Assembly (NCBI GenBank): GCA_043767025.1
Contig: JAYUHK010000182.1
Location: forward strand, 1 to 32,786
Length of the DNA: 32,786 nt
From: JAYUHK01 sp043767025
GTDB taxonomy: Bacteria > Bacteroidota > Bacteroidia > Chitinophagales > Saprospiraceae
Direction of reading: 5' to 3'
Below, piece after piece: positions 1 to 9,300 of the stretch. The number at the start of each line of letters is the position of its first letter. Positions within the stretch are counted from its first letter, which is position 1. Both the position numbers and the translations under genes were made by a program. The notes beneath the pieces are model-generated. The model saw only the letters and a program-made list of their open reading frames with translations, did no database searches and had not been told where the DNA came from.

Positions 1-90
1 AAACTTGAATTTCTACAAGGCACGTCTGAAAATACAGTGACTTTGAATAAAATGCTGTCTGAAATTTTAGAAAAAAGATTTTTTGCGTAA
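1..90 (+). CDS. C-terminal end of an unidentified protein (partial)
   Basis: An open frame runs from the first base to a TAA at 88-90, giving 29 residues that end in EILEKRFFA. The start lies outside the window. The short charged helical tail does not identify a family. The low GC content resembles the toxin-antitoxin genes that follow, so it may belong to the same accessory patch, but 113-140 non-coding bases separate them. It could also be a chance open frame at the window edge. Confidence 0.4.
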   Translation, partial: KLEFLQGTSENTVTLNKMLSEILEKRFFA

Positions 91-219
91 CGTGAGTTAC
101 TAATAAATGTCTGAATATAATTGTCAAATGCCAACGTTGGGAGTGATTTTGTTGAAGTGTGGCAAATACTAAAAAATTACGGACTAATATTTGATTTCAG
201 GTATTGTTCCATTATTCGC

Positions 220-227
220 TAAATTTG
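220..227 (+). promoter_or_regulatory. Possible Bacteroidota -7 box for the toxin-antitoxin pair
   Basis: TAAATTTG matches the Bacteroidota sigma-ABfr -7 consensus TAnnTTTG. It ends only 3 bases before the ATG at 231, so a transcript from it would be leaderless or would start inside the gene. No convincing -33 TTTG lies at the usual spacing. Treat it as weak. Confidence 0.25.
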
Positions 228-230
228 CAG

Positions 231-584
231 ATGAAAATAATTAGAGAAATCGTTTTTTATAAGAACTATTTTGACGACTTCTTCAAACCTTTGGCTGAAA
301 AGGTAAAGGAAAAGATTGATGAAGTACTCTTTATTATTTCTACTCTTGAACGTGTGCCGACAAAATTTTTTAAGAGCATTGAAGGGATAAAAGGACTTTT
401 TGAAATTCGCATAGAATATGAAAGTAACACTTATAGAATTTTTTGTTGTTTCGATAAAGGAAATTTAGTCGTGCTTTTCAATGGATTTCACAAAAAAGCG
501 CAAAAAACACCAACAAAAGAATTGAAAAAAGCTGAAAAAATAATGCTTGAATATTTCAACGAAAAAATAAATAAGAATGGATAG
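231..584 (+). CDS. RelE/HigB-like (Gp49 family) type II toxin
   Basis: This is a 117-residue basic protein with the layout of the Gp49/HigB-like toxins: an N-terminal FYKNYFDDFF segment, a central GLFEIRIEYESNTYRIF strand pair and a C-terminal NGFHKKAQKTP followed by a Lys-rich helix. Members of this family are ribosome-dependent mRNA interferases held inactive by a co-encoded XRE antitoxin. The ATG at 231 is preferred over an in-frame TTG at 204, because homologous toxins begin close to this motif. The stop overlaps the start of the antitoxin gene by 8 bases, and toxin-first order is typical of higBA. The region is visibly AT-rich, around 25-30% GC in sampled lines, consistent with mobile acquisition. 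Family assignment is confident; toxicity is inferred. Confidence 0.82.
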   Translation: MKIIREIVFYKNYFDDFFKPLAEKVKEKIDEVLFIISTLERVPTKFFKSIEGIKGLFEIRIEYESNTYRIFCCFDKGNLVVLFNGFHKKAQKTPTKELKKAEKIMLEYFNEKINKNG

Positions 585-876
585 TAACAAAAATATCAAA
601 ACTTTTAGTCAACACCTTGACGAAAGATATGGTGAAAAGGGAACTGAAAAAAGAACAAATTTTGAAATAAAAGCGACATCTTGTGCCATTGGAGAACTCA
701 TCAAAGAAAAACGCAAATTGGCACATTTGACGCAAGAACAACTTGCCGATAAAGTGGGAGCCAAAAAAAGTTTTATTTCCCGAATAGAAAATGGTCATAG
801 CGACATTCAACTTTCTACGCTTTACAAACTTGTTGAATTTGGGCTTGGACGAAAAATAAATCTTACAATACAATAA
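577..876 (+). CDS. XRE-family HTH antitoxin (HigA-like)
   Basis: This 99-residue protein has a typical Cro/C1-type helix-turn-helix at about residues 37-90: IGELIKEKRK, then LTQEQLADKVGAKKSFISRIE and a following helix LSTLYKLVEF. It is the predicted antitoxin for the upstream RelE-like protein. Family members bind the toxin and repress their own operon. The ATG lies inside the last codons of the toxin gene (shared bases ATGGATAG), which suggests translational coupling. The first 35 residues are charged and would form the toxin-binding part if it follows other HigA-like proteins. No separate promoter is visible. Confidence 0.85.
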   Translation: MDSNKNIKTFSQHLDERYGEKGTEKRTNFEIKATSCAIGELIKEKRKLAHLTQEQLADKVGAKKSFISRIENGHSDIQLSTLYKLVEFGLGRKINLTIQ

Positions 877-1013
877 AAAAAAGAACTTCTCAAACGAAGC
901 CAACCCAAAAAGTTTGGCAGTAAAAAAGTACAGATTTTAACTCGGTTTTACACGTTTTATTTATATACAAAATTCGCTGCCGCAGCGCAACAAGCAATAA
1001 TTTATCAGAGGCT

Positions 1014-2021
1014 ATGATTTACAAAACCATTTTTAGGGGACGAATGGAGTTCGGCAGTTCGACGAGCTACGAGAAAGTGAAAAAAATGTACCAGCACCGC
1101 GCTGAAGTTTTTTACAAATACGACCTTTTGATACCAAGAGAGGAGGAAGGCGAAAATGAAATCTTCAACGAGTTGAATTTTAGCATGGAAATCCCGCACC
1201 TTCTCACCAACGGCTCCGAAAAAAGCTGGAAAAATACCGTCAGCCTCATGGAATATGTGGCGCAGTTCGCTGTAAATGGCTACTTCGTGGGCTGGAAAAT
1301 GACCGAAACCAGTGTGGTCGTCGAACACGTCATCATAGAACCCAACAGCGAAAAAGCGGTCGTCCAAGAGTTTCGCAACGGACGCTCGCTCGTCAAAATA
1401 GAAGGCAAACAAAACGAAGCCAAAGACGCGCTCAACCGCGCCATCGAAAAATATGAACGCCACTCCGCCGCCTACGAGCGGCGCGGACGTGTCAATTTTA
1501 TGATGAAAAACTACGATGCCGCCCTCTACGACTATACCAAAAGTATAGATATGAACCCCACCAATCCGTCGCCGTTTATGGGGCGCGCCTTTGTTTTTAT
1601 CAATACCATTCAGTTGGAAAGTGCGATACTTGACTTGGACCAATGCGTCAAACTCTCTATCCCCCTCCAACCTATTTACTGGAAAGCGCGCCGCCTGAAA
1701 GCCGAGTGCCACCTGCAACTCAAAGAGTACGAAAAAGTGCTTTTTGAACTAAAATTCTTTACCAAACGCAACTATGCACCCAGCGACCCGAACTATAAGT
1801 GGCGCAAAAACGCTTTTATGAGCTACGGAAAAGCACTCGCAGAAAGCGGCGACCTGACAGAAGCCGCAAAAGCCTTCGAAGCCGCCAAGCTCATCAAAGA
1901 GGGATATATTTTGATGTCCGAAGCCGACCAACACTATTATCAGCAACTGCTCGGGCAGATAAGCACCAAACCTGTGGCTGTGGCTGTCGTAAAAACCAAA
2001 CGCAGCAACGCACGGACTTGA
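1014..2021 (+). CDS. Tetratricopeptide-repeat protein
   Basis: This 335-residue protein has no signal peptide. Residues 1-130 form an unrecognised N-terminal region. Tetratricopeptide-like helix pairs follow at about 151-184 (AAYERRGRVNFMMKNYDAAL then DYTKSIDMNP), 187-218, 222-250 and 264-296 (YGKALAESGDLTEAAKAFEA). TPRs are protein-protein interaction scaffolds, and no enzyme motif is seen. The ATG at 1014 is used; an in-frame ATG at 1044 is possible. The gene ends 5 bases before the hydrolase start, and hydrolase and glycosyltransferase overlap, so the three probably form one transcript. The coding region is much richer in GC than the toxin-antitoxin pair upstream. Its role is unknown. Confidence 0.8.
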   Translation: MIYKTIFRGRMEFGSSTSYEKVKKMYQHRAEVFYKYDLLIPREEEGENEIFNELNFSMEIPHLLTNGSEKSWKNTVSLMEYVAQFAVNGYFVGWKMTETSVVVEHVIIEPNSEKAVVQEFRNGRSLVKIEGKQNEAKDALNRAIEKYERHSAAYERRGRVNFMMKNYDAALYDYTKSIDMNPTNPSPFMGRAFVFINTIQLESAILDLDQCVKLSIPLQPIYWKARRLKAECHLQLKEYEKVLFELKFFTKRNYAPSDPNYKWRKNAFMSYGKALAESGDLTEAAKAFEAAKLIKEGYILMSEADQHYYQQLLGQISTKPVAVAVVKTKRSNART

Positions 2022-2026
2022 AAAAT

Positions 2027-2896
2027 ATGGGCAGTTGGCAAAAAATTGGTCTTAAAATTGGAGCTTTCATCGCTGCCAGTGCCGTACTTTCTACCGCCCT
2101 GAACCTGCTTTTGCCACGATTTTTGCTACACCCTGTCCGGCTTGATGCCGACTATACTTTCTCGTTTGAGCAGCCGTTTGAAGAGGTTTTCTTACCAAGC
2201 CCCGACGGAGCGCAAATCAATGCACTTTATTTCTGCACCGCATCGCCAGCGCGCAAGGGCGCAGTCCTTTACTTTCATGGCAACGCCGATAATTTGCAGC
2301 GTTGGGGCGGGTTTGCGGGAGATTTTACTCGGCGAGGCTATGATTTTTTTGTTATAGATTACCGAAGTTTTGGGAAAAGTACGGGTACTTTTTCGGAAGA
2401 AAATTGCTACGCAGACGCTCGACTGGCGCACTCGTGGCTGCTCCAAAAAGGATTCCGACCCAACGAAATAGTGCTTTGCGGTCGCTCACTCGGCTCTGGC
2501 ATAGCCTCTCAGTTGGCGACCCAAGTGACCGCCAAAATGTTGCTCCTCGAAACTCCCTACGACAATCTTCGCAGCGTCGCCGTCGCCCACGCGCCGTTTA
2601 TTTGGTGGGAAAAAAACTTTCCTTTTAGATTTCAGAACGACGAAAATTTGCAAAAAATAAACATTCCAGTTCATATTTTTCACGGCAACGCCGACCATAT
2701 TATTCCCTATCGCTGCGCTGCGAACCTAAAAAAATATCTTAAAAAATCAGATTCTTTCAACACCATTCTGGGCGGACAACACAAGAATTTGAATACCTTT
2801 GAAGAATATCAGACAAAATTAGATGCGATTTTGGAAACAAACAATCCGCTCCCATTTCAGAACGAACCGCTCCATGACAACAGCAACAAGCACTAA
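2027..2896 (+). CDS. Membrane-anchored alpha/beta hydrolase (BEM46/ABHD13-like)
   Basis: The 289-residue protein starts at the ATG at 2027, five bases after the TPR stop. A longer open frame upstream only shadows the TPR gene. Residues 10-29 form one hydrophobic anchor. The alpha/beta-hydrolase fold follows, with the oxyanion motif HGNADN at 84-89, the nucleophile elbow GRSLGSG with Ser154, an acidic residue at Asp223 (HGNADHIIP) and His252 (GGQHKNL), so the triad looks complete. This layout is typical of BEM46/ABHD13-type serine hydrolases; the substrate (ester, amide or thioester) cannot be read from sequence. The next gene starts inside its last 23 bases. Confidence 0.87.
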   Translation: MGSWQKIGLKIGAFIAASAVLSTALNLLLPRFLLHPVRLDADYTFSFEQPFEEVFLPSPDGAQINALYFCTASPARKGAVLYFHGNADNLQRWGGFAGDFTRRGYDFFVIDYRSFGKSTGTFSEENCYADARLAHSWLLQKGFRPNEIVLCGRSLGSGIASQLATQVTAKMLLLETPYDNLRSVAVAHAPFIWWEKNFPFRFQNDENLQKINIPVHIFHGNADHIIPYRCAANLKKYLKKSDSFNTILGGQHKNLNTFEEYQTKLDAILETNNPLPFQNEPLHDNSNKH

Positions 2897-3869
2897 AATT
2901 TTATTGATTCAGACCGCTTTTATCGGCGATGTGGTGCTTGCTACGCCGTTGATAGAAGAACTGTACCGCTTTTTTCCGAACCATGAAATTGATTTTTTGC
3001 TCCGCAAAGGCAACGAAAATCTCCTCGTCGGACACCCCAAACTTCATAAAATACTCATTTGGGACAAAAAAAAATCCAAATATCTACACCTCTGGCAGCT
3101 TTTAAAGACCATTCGCAGCGAAAAATACGACTTTGTCATCAACCTCCAACGCTTTGGTGCAACGGGAATGCTGACCGCTTTTTCAGCCGCCGCTCAAACT
3201 ATCGGATTTAGTAAAAATCCTTTTTCGATATTTTTTTCTAAAAAAATACTACATAAAATCGGAAGCCCCGACCAAAAAATTCACGAAGTAGAGCGCAATC
3301 TACAACTAATACAACATCTGACCGGAAACACAGCCCTTGTTCGTCCCAAACTTTATCCGAGCAAGCAAGATTTTGAATCTATAAAAAACTACCAGTCCGT
3401 TAGCTACGTCTGTATTTCGCCGACTTCCGTTTGGCAAACCAAACAAGTACCTGCCGAAAGGTGGCAAATTTTGATAAATTATTTACTCGATGCGCACACG
3501 CACATCTATCTACTCGGCGCGCCGTCGGATTTTAGCGTTTGTGAACAAATAAAATCACAATCCGACTCCGAACAAATCCAGAATCTGGCTGGCAAACTCG
3601 GCTTTTTGCAGTCCTGCGCCCTGATGTCGTGCGCAGCTATGAACTATGTCAATGACTCCGCGCCACTCCATTTTGCCTCTGCTATGAATGCGCCTGTGAC
3701 TGCTTTTTTCTGCTCTACGCTCCCCTCTTTTGGTTTTTATCCGCTTTCGGACGTGAGTTTCGTCCGACAAATAGCTGCGCCGCTGCCCTGCCGCCCCTGT
3801 GGATTACATGGAAAAACGAACTGCCCACAAGGGCATTTTCGCTGTGGAAACGAAATCCAAATGATTTAG
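2874..3869 (+). CDS. Glycosyltransferase family 9 (heptosyltransferase-like)
   Basis: The 331-residue protein starts at the ATG at 2874, overlapping the hydrolase by 23 bases. GT9 features are an N-terminal ILLIQTAFIGDVVLATPLI (residues 9-27), the C-terminal nucleotide-sugar site with NDSAPLHFASAMNAPVTAFF (about 260-279), and a Cys-rich tail with CRPCG and CPQG (306-324) as in many heptosyltransferases. Family members transfer heptose or a related sugar from an ADP-sugar to lipooligosaccharide core on the cytoplasmic face of the inner membrane. Bacteroidota GT9 enzymes do not always use heptose, so the donor is left open. The stop codon overlaps the first bases of a palindromic repeat at 3868. 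Confidence 0.88.
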   Translation: MTTATSTKILLIQTAFIGDVVLATPLIEELYRFFPNHEIDFLLRKGNENLLVGHPKLHKILIWDKKKSKYLHLWQLLKTIRSEKYDFVINLQRFGATGMLTAFSAAAQTIGFSKNPFSIFFSKKILHKIGSPDQKIHEVERNLQLIQHLTGNTALVRPKLYPSKQDFESIKNYQSVSYVCISPTSVWQTKQVPAERWQILINYLLDAHTHIYLLGAPSDFSVCEQIKSQSDSEQIQNLAGKLGFLQSCALMSCAAMNYVNDSAPLHFASAMNAPVTAFFCSTLPSFGFYPLSDVSFVRQIAAPLPCRPCGLHGKTNCPQGHFRCGNEIQMI

Positions 3870-4028
3870 GAATGAAGAGAAAATAAGGTACTGAATATTG
3901 TGACGCAGAATTTTGGGTCAAAATAAGGCAGATTTGAGGCGCGATGCCGTGCATCGTAACGAAAATCTAACGCAGTTTTGGCTCAAAAGACAAATCAGAA
4001 TACAGTAACTTATTTTGGACGCGTTCCT
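3868..4028. repeat. 161-bp near-palindromic element (MITE-like), copy A
   Basis: This fills the gap between two convergent genes. The outer 26 bases at 3868-3893 (AGGAATGAAG...) and the reverse complement of 4003-4028 (AGGAACGCGT...) share about 19 positions, including AAAATAAG followed by TACTG. Homology continues inward (TTTTG-G-CAAAA blocks near 3911 and 3976), ending at a perfect tip CGATGC/CGT/GCATCG at 3942-3956. The whole unit could fold into one long hairpin. Its minus strand aligns along most of its length with 25030-25187. It has no coding capacity. It might also work as a bidirectional transcription stop for the convergent genes. Confidence 0.7.
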
Positions 4029-4041
4029 TAAAATTCCTCCC

Positions 4042-4659
4042 TTACTTCAAGTCCGCTGGTTCGAGGGGTCGGGTTGGGTCGTCGAGTCGAGACAGGTCGG
4101 CAATCAGCGTGCGCACGCGGTGGTCGTCGGCAACGAAGAGTAAAATGCGGCGGTTGCCGTCGATTTTTACCCATACTTTTTCGCCTTGCTTTTTACCGAT
4201 AGAAAAAAAGCCGCCGCCATACCACTTTTCGAGGAGTGTTTTCACTTCGGGCAGCAGTTTGGAGGCTTTCATTTCTTCGTTCCAAGGAGCCCAACCGTCG
4301 TAAGTGAAGCTGATACCCATTTCGAGCATCGTAGTATCTTTGAATTTTGGAAAAAAATTCATCGCCGCAGGAGATTTGAATTCTTTTTTATTCAGCTGAT
4401 AACTCACGGTCATAGCGGTGACATCTATGCCATCTCGAATAATTCCATCGTTATTTAGTCGGCGACACAGATTAAAAAAAGTATCAGCTCGCATACCCAA
4501 ATTCATTCCTAAAAATAGTGAATCGTTGCGAGTACTTTTTTTTGCCAGCTCTTGTTTTACTGTTTGTAAATAAAAAGATGTAGGATTTTGATTACAAGCA
4601 AAAAAAAAGCTGCAAGCTAAAACTATTGGTAAAAAATTTAACACATTTATCTTTTTCAT
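4042..4659 (-). CDS. Hypothetical lipoprotein
   Basis: This 205-residue protein starts MKKINVLNFLPIV with a hydrophobic stretch ending FFFAC, so Cys22 is the likely lipidation site (Cys16 is an alternative). Export by the Sec pathway and a membrane anchor are inferred. The mature part is soluble, charged and lacks any motif I recognise. It lies downstream of susD on the same strand, but a hairpin terminator at 4680-4726 sits between them, so joint transcription is uncertain. The protein could be an accessory of the SusCD system or unrelated. Confidence 0.7.
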   Translation of the reverse strand: MKKINVLNFLPIVLACSFFFACNQNPTSFYLQTVKQELAKKSTRNDSLFLGMNLGMRADTFFNLCRRLNNDGIIRDGIDVTAMTVSYQLNKKEFKSPAAMNFFPKFKDTTMLEMGISFTYDGWAPWNEEMKASKLLPEVKTLLEKWYGGGFFSIGKKQGEKVWVKIDGNRRILLFVADDHRVRTLIADLSRLDDPTRPLEPADLK

Positions 4660-4679
4660 TATAATTGTTTAGGACAAAG

Positions 4680-4726
4680 ATAAAACCGCTTCGCAAGATT
4701 ACTCTCACGAAACGGTTTTTTATCTT
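4680..4726 (-). terminator. Hairpin terminator after susD
   Basis: AAAACCG at 4682-4688 pairs with CGGTTTT at 4713-4719, and TTCG at 4690-4693 pairs with CGAA at 4708-4711, with a 14-base loop. On the minus strand the stem is followed by a T-rich run (TTTTATCTTT). It lies just downstream of the SusD stop and separates it from the lipoprotein gene. Confidence 0.65.
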
Positions 4727-4760
4727 TATCAGCTCTTTCTAAAATTTAGAATAATAGTTA

Positions 4761-6287
4761 TTAGTAGCAAGGATTCTGTGTCAATCCAGAGTTAGCATTA
4801 ATTTGAGCATTCGGGATTGGAAAAATTATTTTGCAAGCATCGTCAACCGCCGCTTTAAATTGGAACGGTTGCGTATATGTACCGAAACGTATCATATCCT
4901 GACGACGCCATGCCTCTGCGAACATCTCACGACCTCTCTCTGCCAATAAATTAGCACTAGTGATTGACGCATAAGGTGCTACCCCAGCGCGTGACCTAAT
5001 ACTATTGACCAATGTGAGAGCCTCTGCATCTCCTGCGTTCTGTTTCCACAAAGCCTCCGCGCGAATCAAAACTATGTCTGCATAGCGCAGAATAGGATAA
5101 TCGTTGCTTAAGTTTTCAGTAGAACCAGAAGCAAATTCATACTTTCCAATACGCACACCTGCTTGGCGAAAGCAACCCGGCTCTAACTGGTTCAACTCTG
5201 GCGTGAACGTCAGAAGTTTTCCATCTGGGTCTGCTGCCTCAAAGTTAGCATCTACCAAGCGCTCACCCGTAGATGAATACTGCGCACCTGCGAGAAAATT
5301 TTTCTTACGTGCGTCTGCGTTATCGTAAGAGTTGTAGAAGTCTGATATGCTACAATAACCATTCCAAGGCTGCTTTTGGAGGTCATAGGTTGACTGGCTT
5401 GAATAGTGCAGGGTCATCTGCGGCATATTAAAGCCTTGTGCGAAGACCTTATCATAAGGAATTACAAAAATATTTTCGCGAGAACCAGCGTTATCCGTTT
5501 TGAAATTGTCATAATAATTTCCCTCTAAAAAGAACTTCCCAGAGGTAATGATTTCATTAGCTGCTGCTGCTGCTTTCGACCACTGTGGTGTACCCGTGTA
5601 AACACCCGCATTGAGGTACAATTTAGCCAAAATAGCCTGCCCCGCATAATAATTAATACGAGCATAAGTAGATGGGTCTTTCACTTTAGACAACAACGGA
5701 ATACTTGCCAATAGTTCAGACTCTATAAAAGCATAGACATCTTTTCTTGCTTTTGTCGTTGGTGGAGTTGCATCAGCAAAATTCGTCACGACAGGAACGT
5801 TCCCGAACATATCCAACAAAATGTAATAATACAAAGCACGGAGCGTCTTCAACTCTGCGATAAACGGCGTTACCTTATCGCCCAATTTCAACTGATCGAA
5901 CTGGTAAAGCAAACGGTTGCAAGTACTAATACCGCCGTAACAATATGTCCACGAATTATTGAAAGAAGGTTCGTTCTTCGTGTATTCATGACGGTGCATA
6001 CGCAACCACTGCCCGCCATCATACCAATCCGCCCCACGATGTGGGATAACCAATTCGTCAGACGAGACCTCATTGTCTGACCACACGCTATTGTGGCCAC
6101 CAATACCTCCATAGAGGCTTGTGTAAGCTGCGCCCACTGCTGCAATAACTTCTTCATCTGTTTTGAAGAACTTATCGGTAGTAACTTGATCGTACAATTT
6201 CTCATCTAAATTTGTGCAGGACTGGCTACAGAAACTTAAAAATATGGCGACCATGCTAATTTTACTAAAAAAAGATATTTTTTTCAT
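4761..6287 (-). CDS. SusD/RagB-family outer-membrane lipoprotein
   Basis: This 508-residue protein has a lipoprotein signal ending SQSC (Cys24). The mature N-terminus TNLDEKLYDQVTTDKFF is typical of SusD proteins. The C-terminal part holds the family block LLAERGREMFAEAWRRQDMI and RFGTY. SusD proteins sit on the cell surface as a lid over the SusC channel and bind the ligand before import. It lies 46 bases downstream of susC, in the usual order, and is surely co-transcribed. No polysaccharide-degrading enzyme is adjacent, so the ligand is unknown; it could be a glycan, peptide or other oligomer. One of only two CTAG sites in the window is in this gene (4957-4960). Confidence 0.95.
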   Translation of the reverse strand: MKKISFFSKISMVAIFLSFCSQSCTNLDEKLYDQVTTDKFFKTDEEVIAAVGAAYTSLYGGIGGHNSVWSDNEVSSDELVIPHRGADWYDGGQWLRMHRHEYTKNEPSFNNSWTYCYGGISTCNRLLYQFDQLKLGDKVTPFIAELKTLRALYYYILLDMFGNVPVVTNFADATPPTTKARKDVYAFIESELLASIPLLSKVKDPSTYARINYYAGQAILAKLYLNAGVYTGTPQWSKAAAAANEIITSGKFFLEGNYYDNFKTDNAGSRENIFVIPYDKVFAQGFNMPQMTLHYSSQSTYDLQKQPWNGYCSISDFYNSYDNADARKKNFLAGAQYSSTGERLVDANFEAADPDGKLLTFTPELNQLEPGCFRQAGVRIGKYEFASGSTENLSNDYPILRYADIVLIRAEALWKQNAGDAEALTLVNSIRSRAGVAPYASITSANLLAERGREMFAEAWRRQDMIRFGTYTQPFQFKAAVDDACKIIFPIPNAQINANSGLTQNPCY

Positions 6288-6333
6288 GTGTCTTAATTTA
6301 TGAAATATTAAATTATAATGTTTAAAATAATTA

Positions 6334-9300
6334 TTAAAGCCCGATGTTTAGTCCAACCACGAAAGAACGTGTCCGATAGTAGTAGTATCTTCTATCGATA
6401 CCCGGCACGAGTGGGTCTTGAGTTAAAGAAGGTCTGCCTCCGTTGTCTACTGAACCTCTATCGCCGTAACGAACTTCAGGATCTACTCCTGTATAGTTTG
6501 TAAAAGTAGCGAGGTTATTAGCCGATACATACAATCTCAACCTATTAATAGAGCTCCCCACTGGTAGCTTAAATGTATAGCCTACGGTGACGTTATCAAT
6601 TTTCAAAAAGTCTGCGTGCTCTACATAATAGCTATTAAAGTCGGCTACCTTACGGTCAGGACTCCAATATTTTGTTTTTACGCGATTATCAGAGTTGCGC
6701 GAAGCATTATTCAATTCGTAGAAAACACGATTTTCGTTCACGAGGTCGTGACCAAGTACTGCGCGCAAGAAAATAGACGCATCAAAGTTACCGAAATTGA
6801 CGGAGTTGTTCAAACCCAACAAATACTTTGGAAGACCGTTACCTATGACACTCTTATCTGCGTCGTCAATCTTACCGTCTGGAATCCCAGTTTTCTTTCC
6901 GTTTGCATCGAACCCATCTATGTCTTTATAAATGGCTTTTCCATTCGTATCATACTTACCGTCAGACGTAAATCCGTATATCTGACCTATTGGCTGCCCC
7001 TCTTGAACGCGTATCATATTTATCCCATTTAGACCTGGCGCACCAACGTTTCCTAAATCTGCGAATTGAGTACCTGAAGCTCCGTCCCCGAATTTCAATG
7101 CCGAAGTAGAAAGAGAAACCAATTTGGTAGAAATATTTTTTGTAAAATTGACACCTATAGTCCAAGAAGCATCCTTCTTCTTTATAACATTATAATTCAA
7201 AGAAAGTTCTAATCCAGTATTTCTTAACTCACCTACATTCGCCCATGTATTGCTAAACAAATTTGGTGGCACTGGCACTGGGAAATAATAAATCAAATCT
7301 TTGGTCGAACGCGTGTAATAATCCAATGTACCTGTGAGGCGATAGTTCAAAAAAGCGAAATCTAAACCAAAATTAGTTTCAGCTTTTGTTTCCCATTTCA
7401 AACCTGGATTTGGATTGGAAACTGGTCCGTAACTCGGTATGAAATCTCCTTTATAATAAAAGTTTCCAGTCGGACCAAAGCGTTGAAGTGAAAGATAACT
7501 GCTACCCGGAATAGCTCCCGTAACGCCGTATCCTACACGAAGTTTTAAATTATCTATTGCTTTGATGCTGAATAACTTATTCAAGGCGACCGAAGCACTC
7601 ACAGCGGGGAAAACTCCCCACTTGTTATTAGCCCCAAAGCGAGAAGAGCCTTCTCTACGCAAACTTGCTGTCAAGTTATAGGTATCATCGTAGCTGAAAA
7701 CCGCTCTTCCGAAAAATGCAATGAGGCGATTGGTGTTCTTATAGCTGCTTACTAGACCTAAACCTTTTTTAAAGCCTAAAGCTGCGCCAATATTGTTTTC
7801 TGCAAATACATTAGTCAAAATATTACCACCCTCTAAAGCAAAACCGTTGTAAGTAAATTCTTGGAACTCGTACCCGCCCAATAAGTTCATACGAAGTTTA
7901 TCCGCAATATTTCCATCATAGGTACCAGTTGCACTGAAAAGCTCGCTGTTGCTGTCTTCTTGTTTTTGACGAGCGTAGCCGTTTTGATCAATGCCCCTAA
8001 AATAGCTAAACTTACTGTAATATTCTGAATACAAACCTTTTTCGCGAGTTTGCGCGTAAGCAACGCCCACTTTCAGCCCCTTTGCCAGCTCATAATCAGC
8101 ACGAATATTTGCCAGTATATTAATAATGTTTCCGACGCTACTGTTTTGCTCTATGATAGCCTTTGGATTGTAATAATCAAACCCTTCTGACTGGGAATAG
8201 CCACCGTATTTTTTACCGATAGCACTCGTGTCATCGCGCACAGGAGCTGTTGGGTTATAGATGGTTGCATACCTAAATGCCTCTGAAAACCCATAAGTAG
8301 CTGCCTTATTAGAAACAGAAAGATCTGCGCCAATAGTCAATTTATCGTTCAGTGCTTTTTGAGATACAGACAAACGACCAAGTAGACGCTTGTATCCATC
8401 GTTCAAAGTTACCCCTTGCGCATCTATATAATTGAAAGATAAGCGGTAGGCAGTATTTTTGATACCACCAGCCAAGGCAAGGTTATGATTTTGAGTTAGT
8501 GCGGTTCTCGTAATCTCCTTGAACCAATCTGTCGTTGCGCCCCTATCAACGCCTTTAAGACTGCGGAATTCAGCAGCCGTAGTAATCGGAATAGTTCTGT
8601 CTATTGATTCGGACGATAAAAATCCGTCATACTCAATAGATGTTTTTCCAGATACTCCCTTTTTTGTTGTAATTAAAATTACTCCACTTGAACCACGAGT
8701 ACCATAGATAGCGGAAGCAGAGCCGTCTTTTAGTACATCAATCGTAGCAATATCATTAGGTGCAATCGAACTCAATGACGCACCTGGCACGCCATCTACC
8801 ACCACAAGTGGTTCAGTATTGGCACCAATAGTCGAAAGCCCACGCATTCGAATATTAAAGCCACCATTAGGGTCGCCACCTGGTCGAGAGATACTCAAGC
8901 CAGCAACCTTACCTTGCAGCAACTGCACAGGGTCATTGATGTTACCTTTGTTGAAATCTTCTGCTTTGACAGAAGTAACGGCACTACTAATTTCTTTCGA
9001 TTTTAGTGTTCCGTATCCAACTACGACAACGTCGTCGAGGATAGTACCGCCTTTGAGCGATACCTCTACGTTGTTGGAGGCTCCGAGTTCAACACGTTGT
9101 GTGTTGTAGCCGGTGTACGAAAATATCAAAGCCTTTGCGCCCGCAGGGACGTTGAGGCTGAATTTTCCGTCGTAATCTGTCACCGTCCCGGTGGTAGTGC
9201 CTTCTGCTAAGACACTTGCGCCGATGAGTGATTCTTTTCCGTCCGCGTCTTTCACCATACCAGTAACGGTACGTTGAGCGAAGGCAAAACTTGACATTGC

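Noticed and set aside
204..230. TTG start giving nine extra residues to the toxin
   Set aside because: The ATG at 231 puts the start next to the conserved first strand; the extra residues are not typical of the family.
882..950. GCCAA/TTGGC stem after the antitoxin gene
   Set aside because: Only five base pairs with a long loop and no T run; insufficient for a terminator.
1005..1718. Long minus-strand open frame (237 codons) opposite the TPR gene
   Set aside because: Composition is a mirror of the TPR coding strand, with no recognisable domain, while the plus strand has clear TPRs and operon context.
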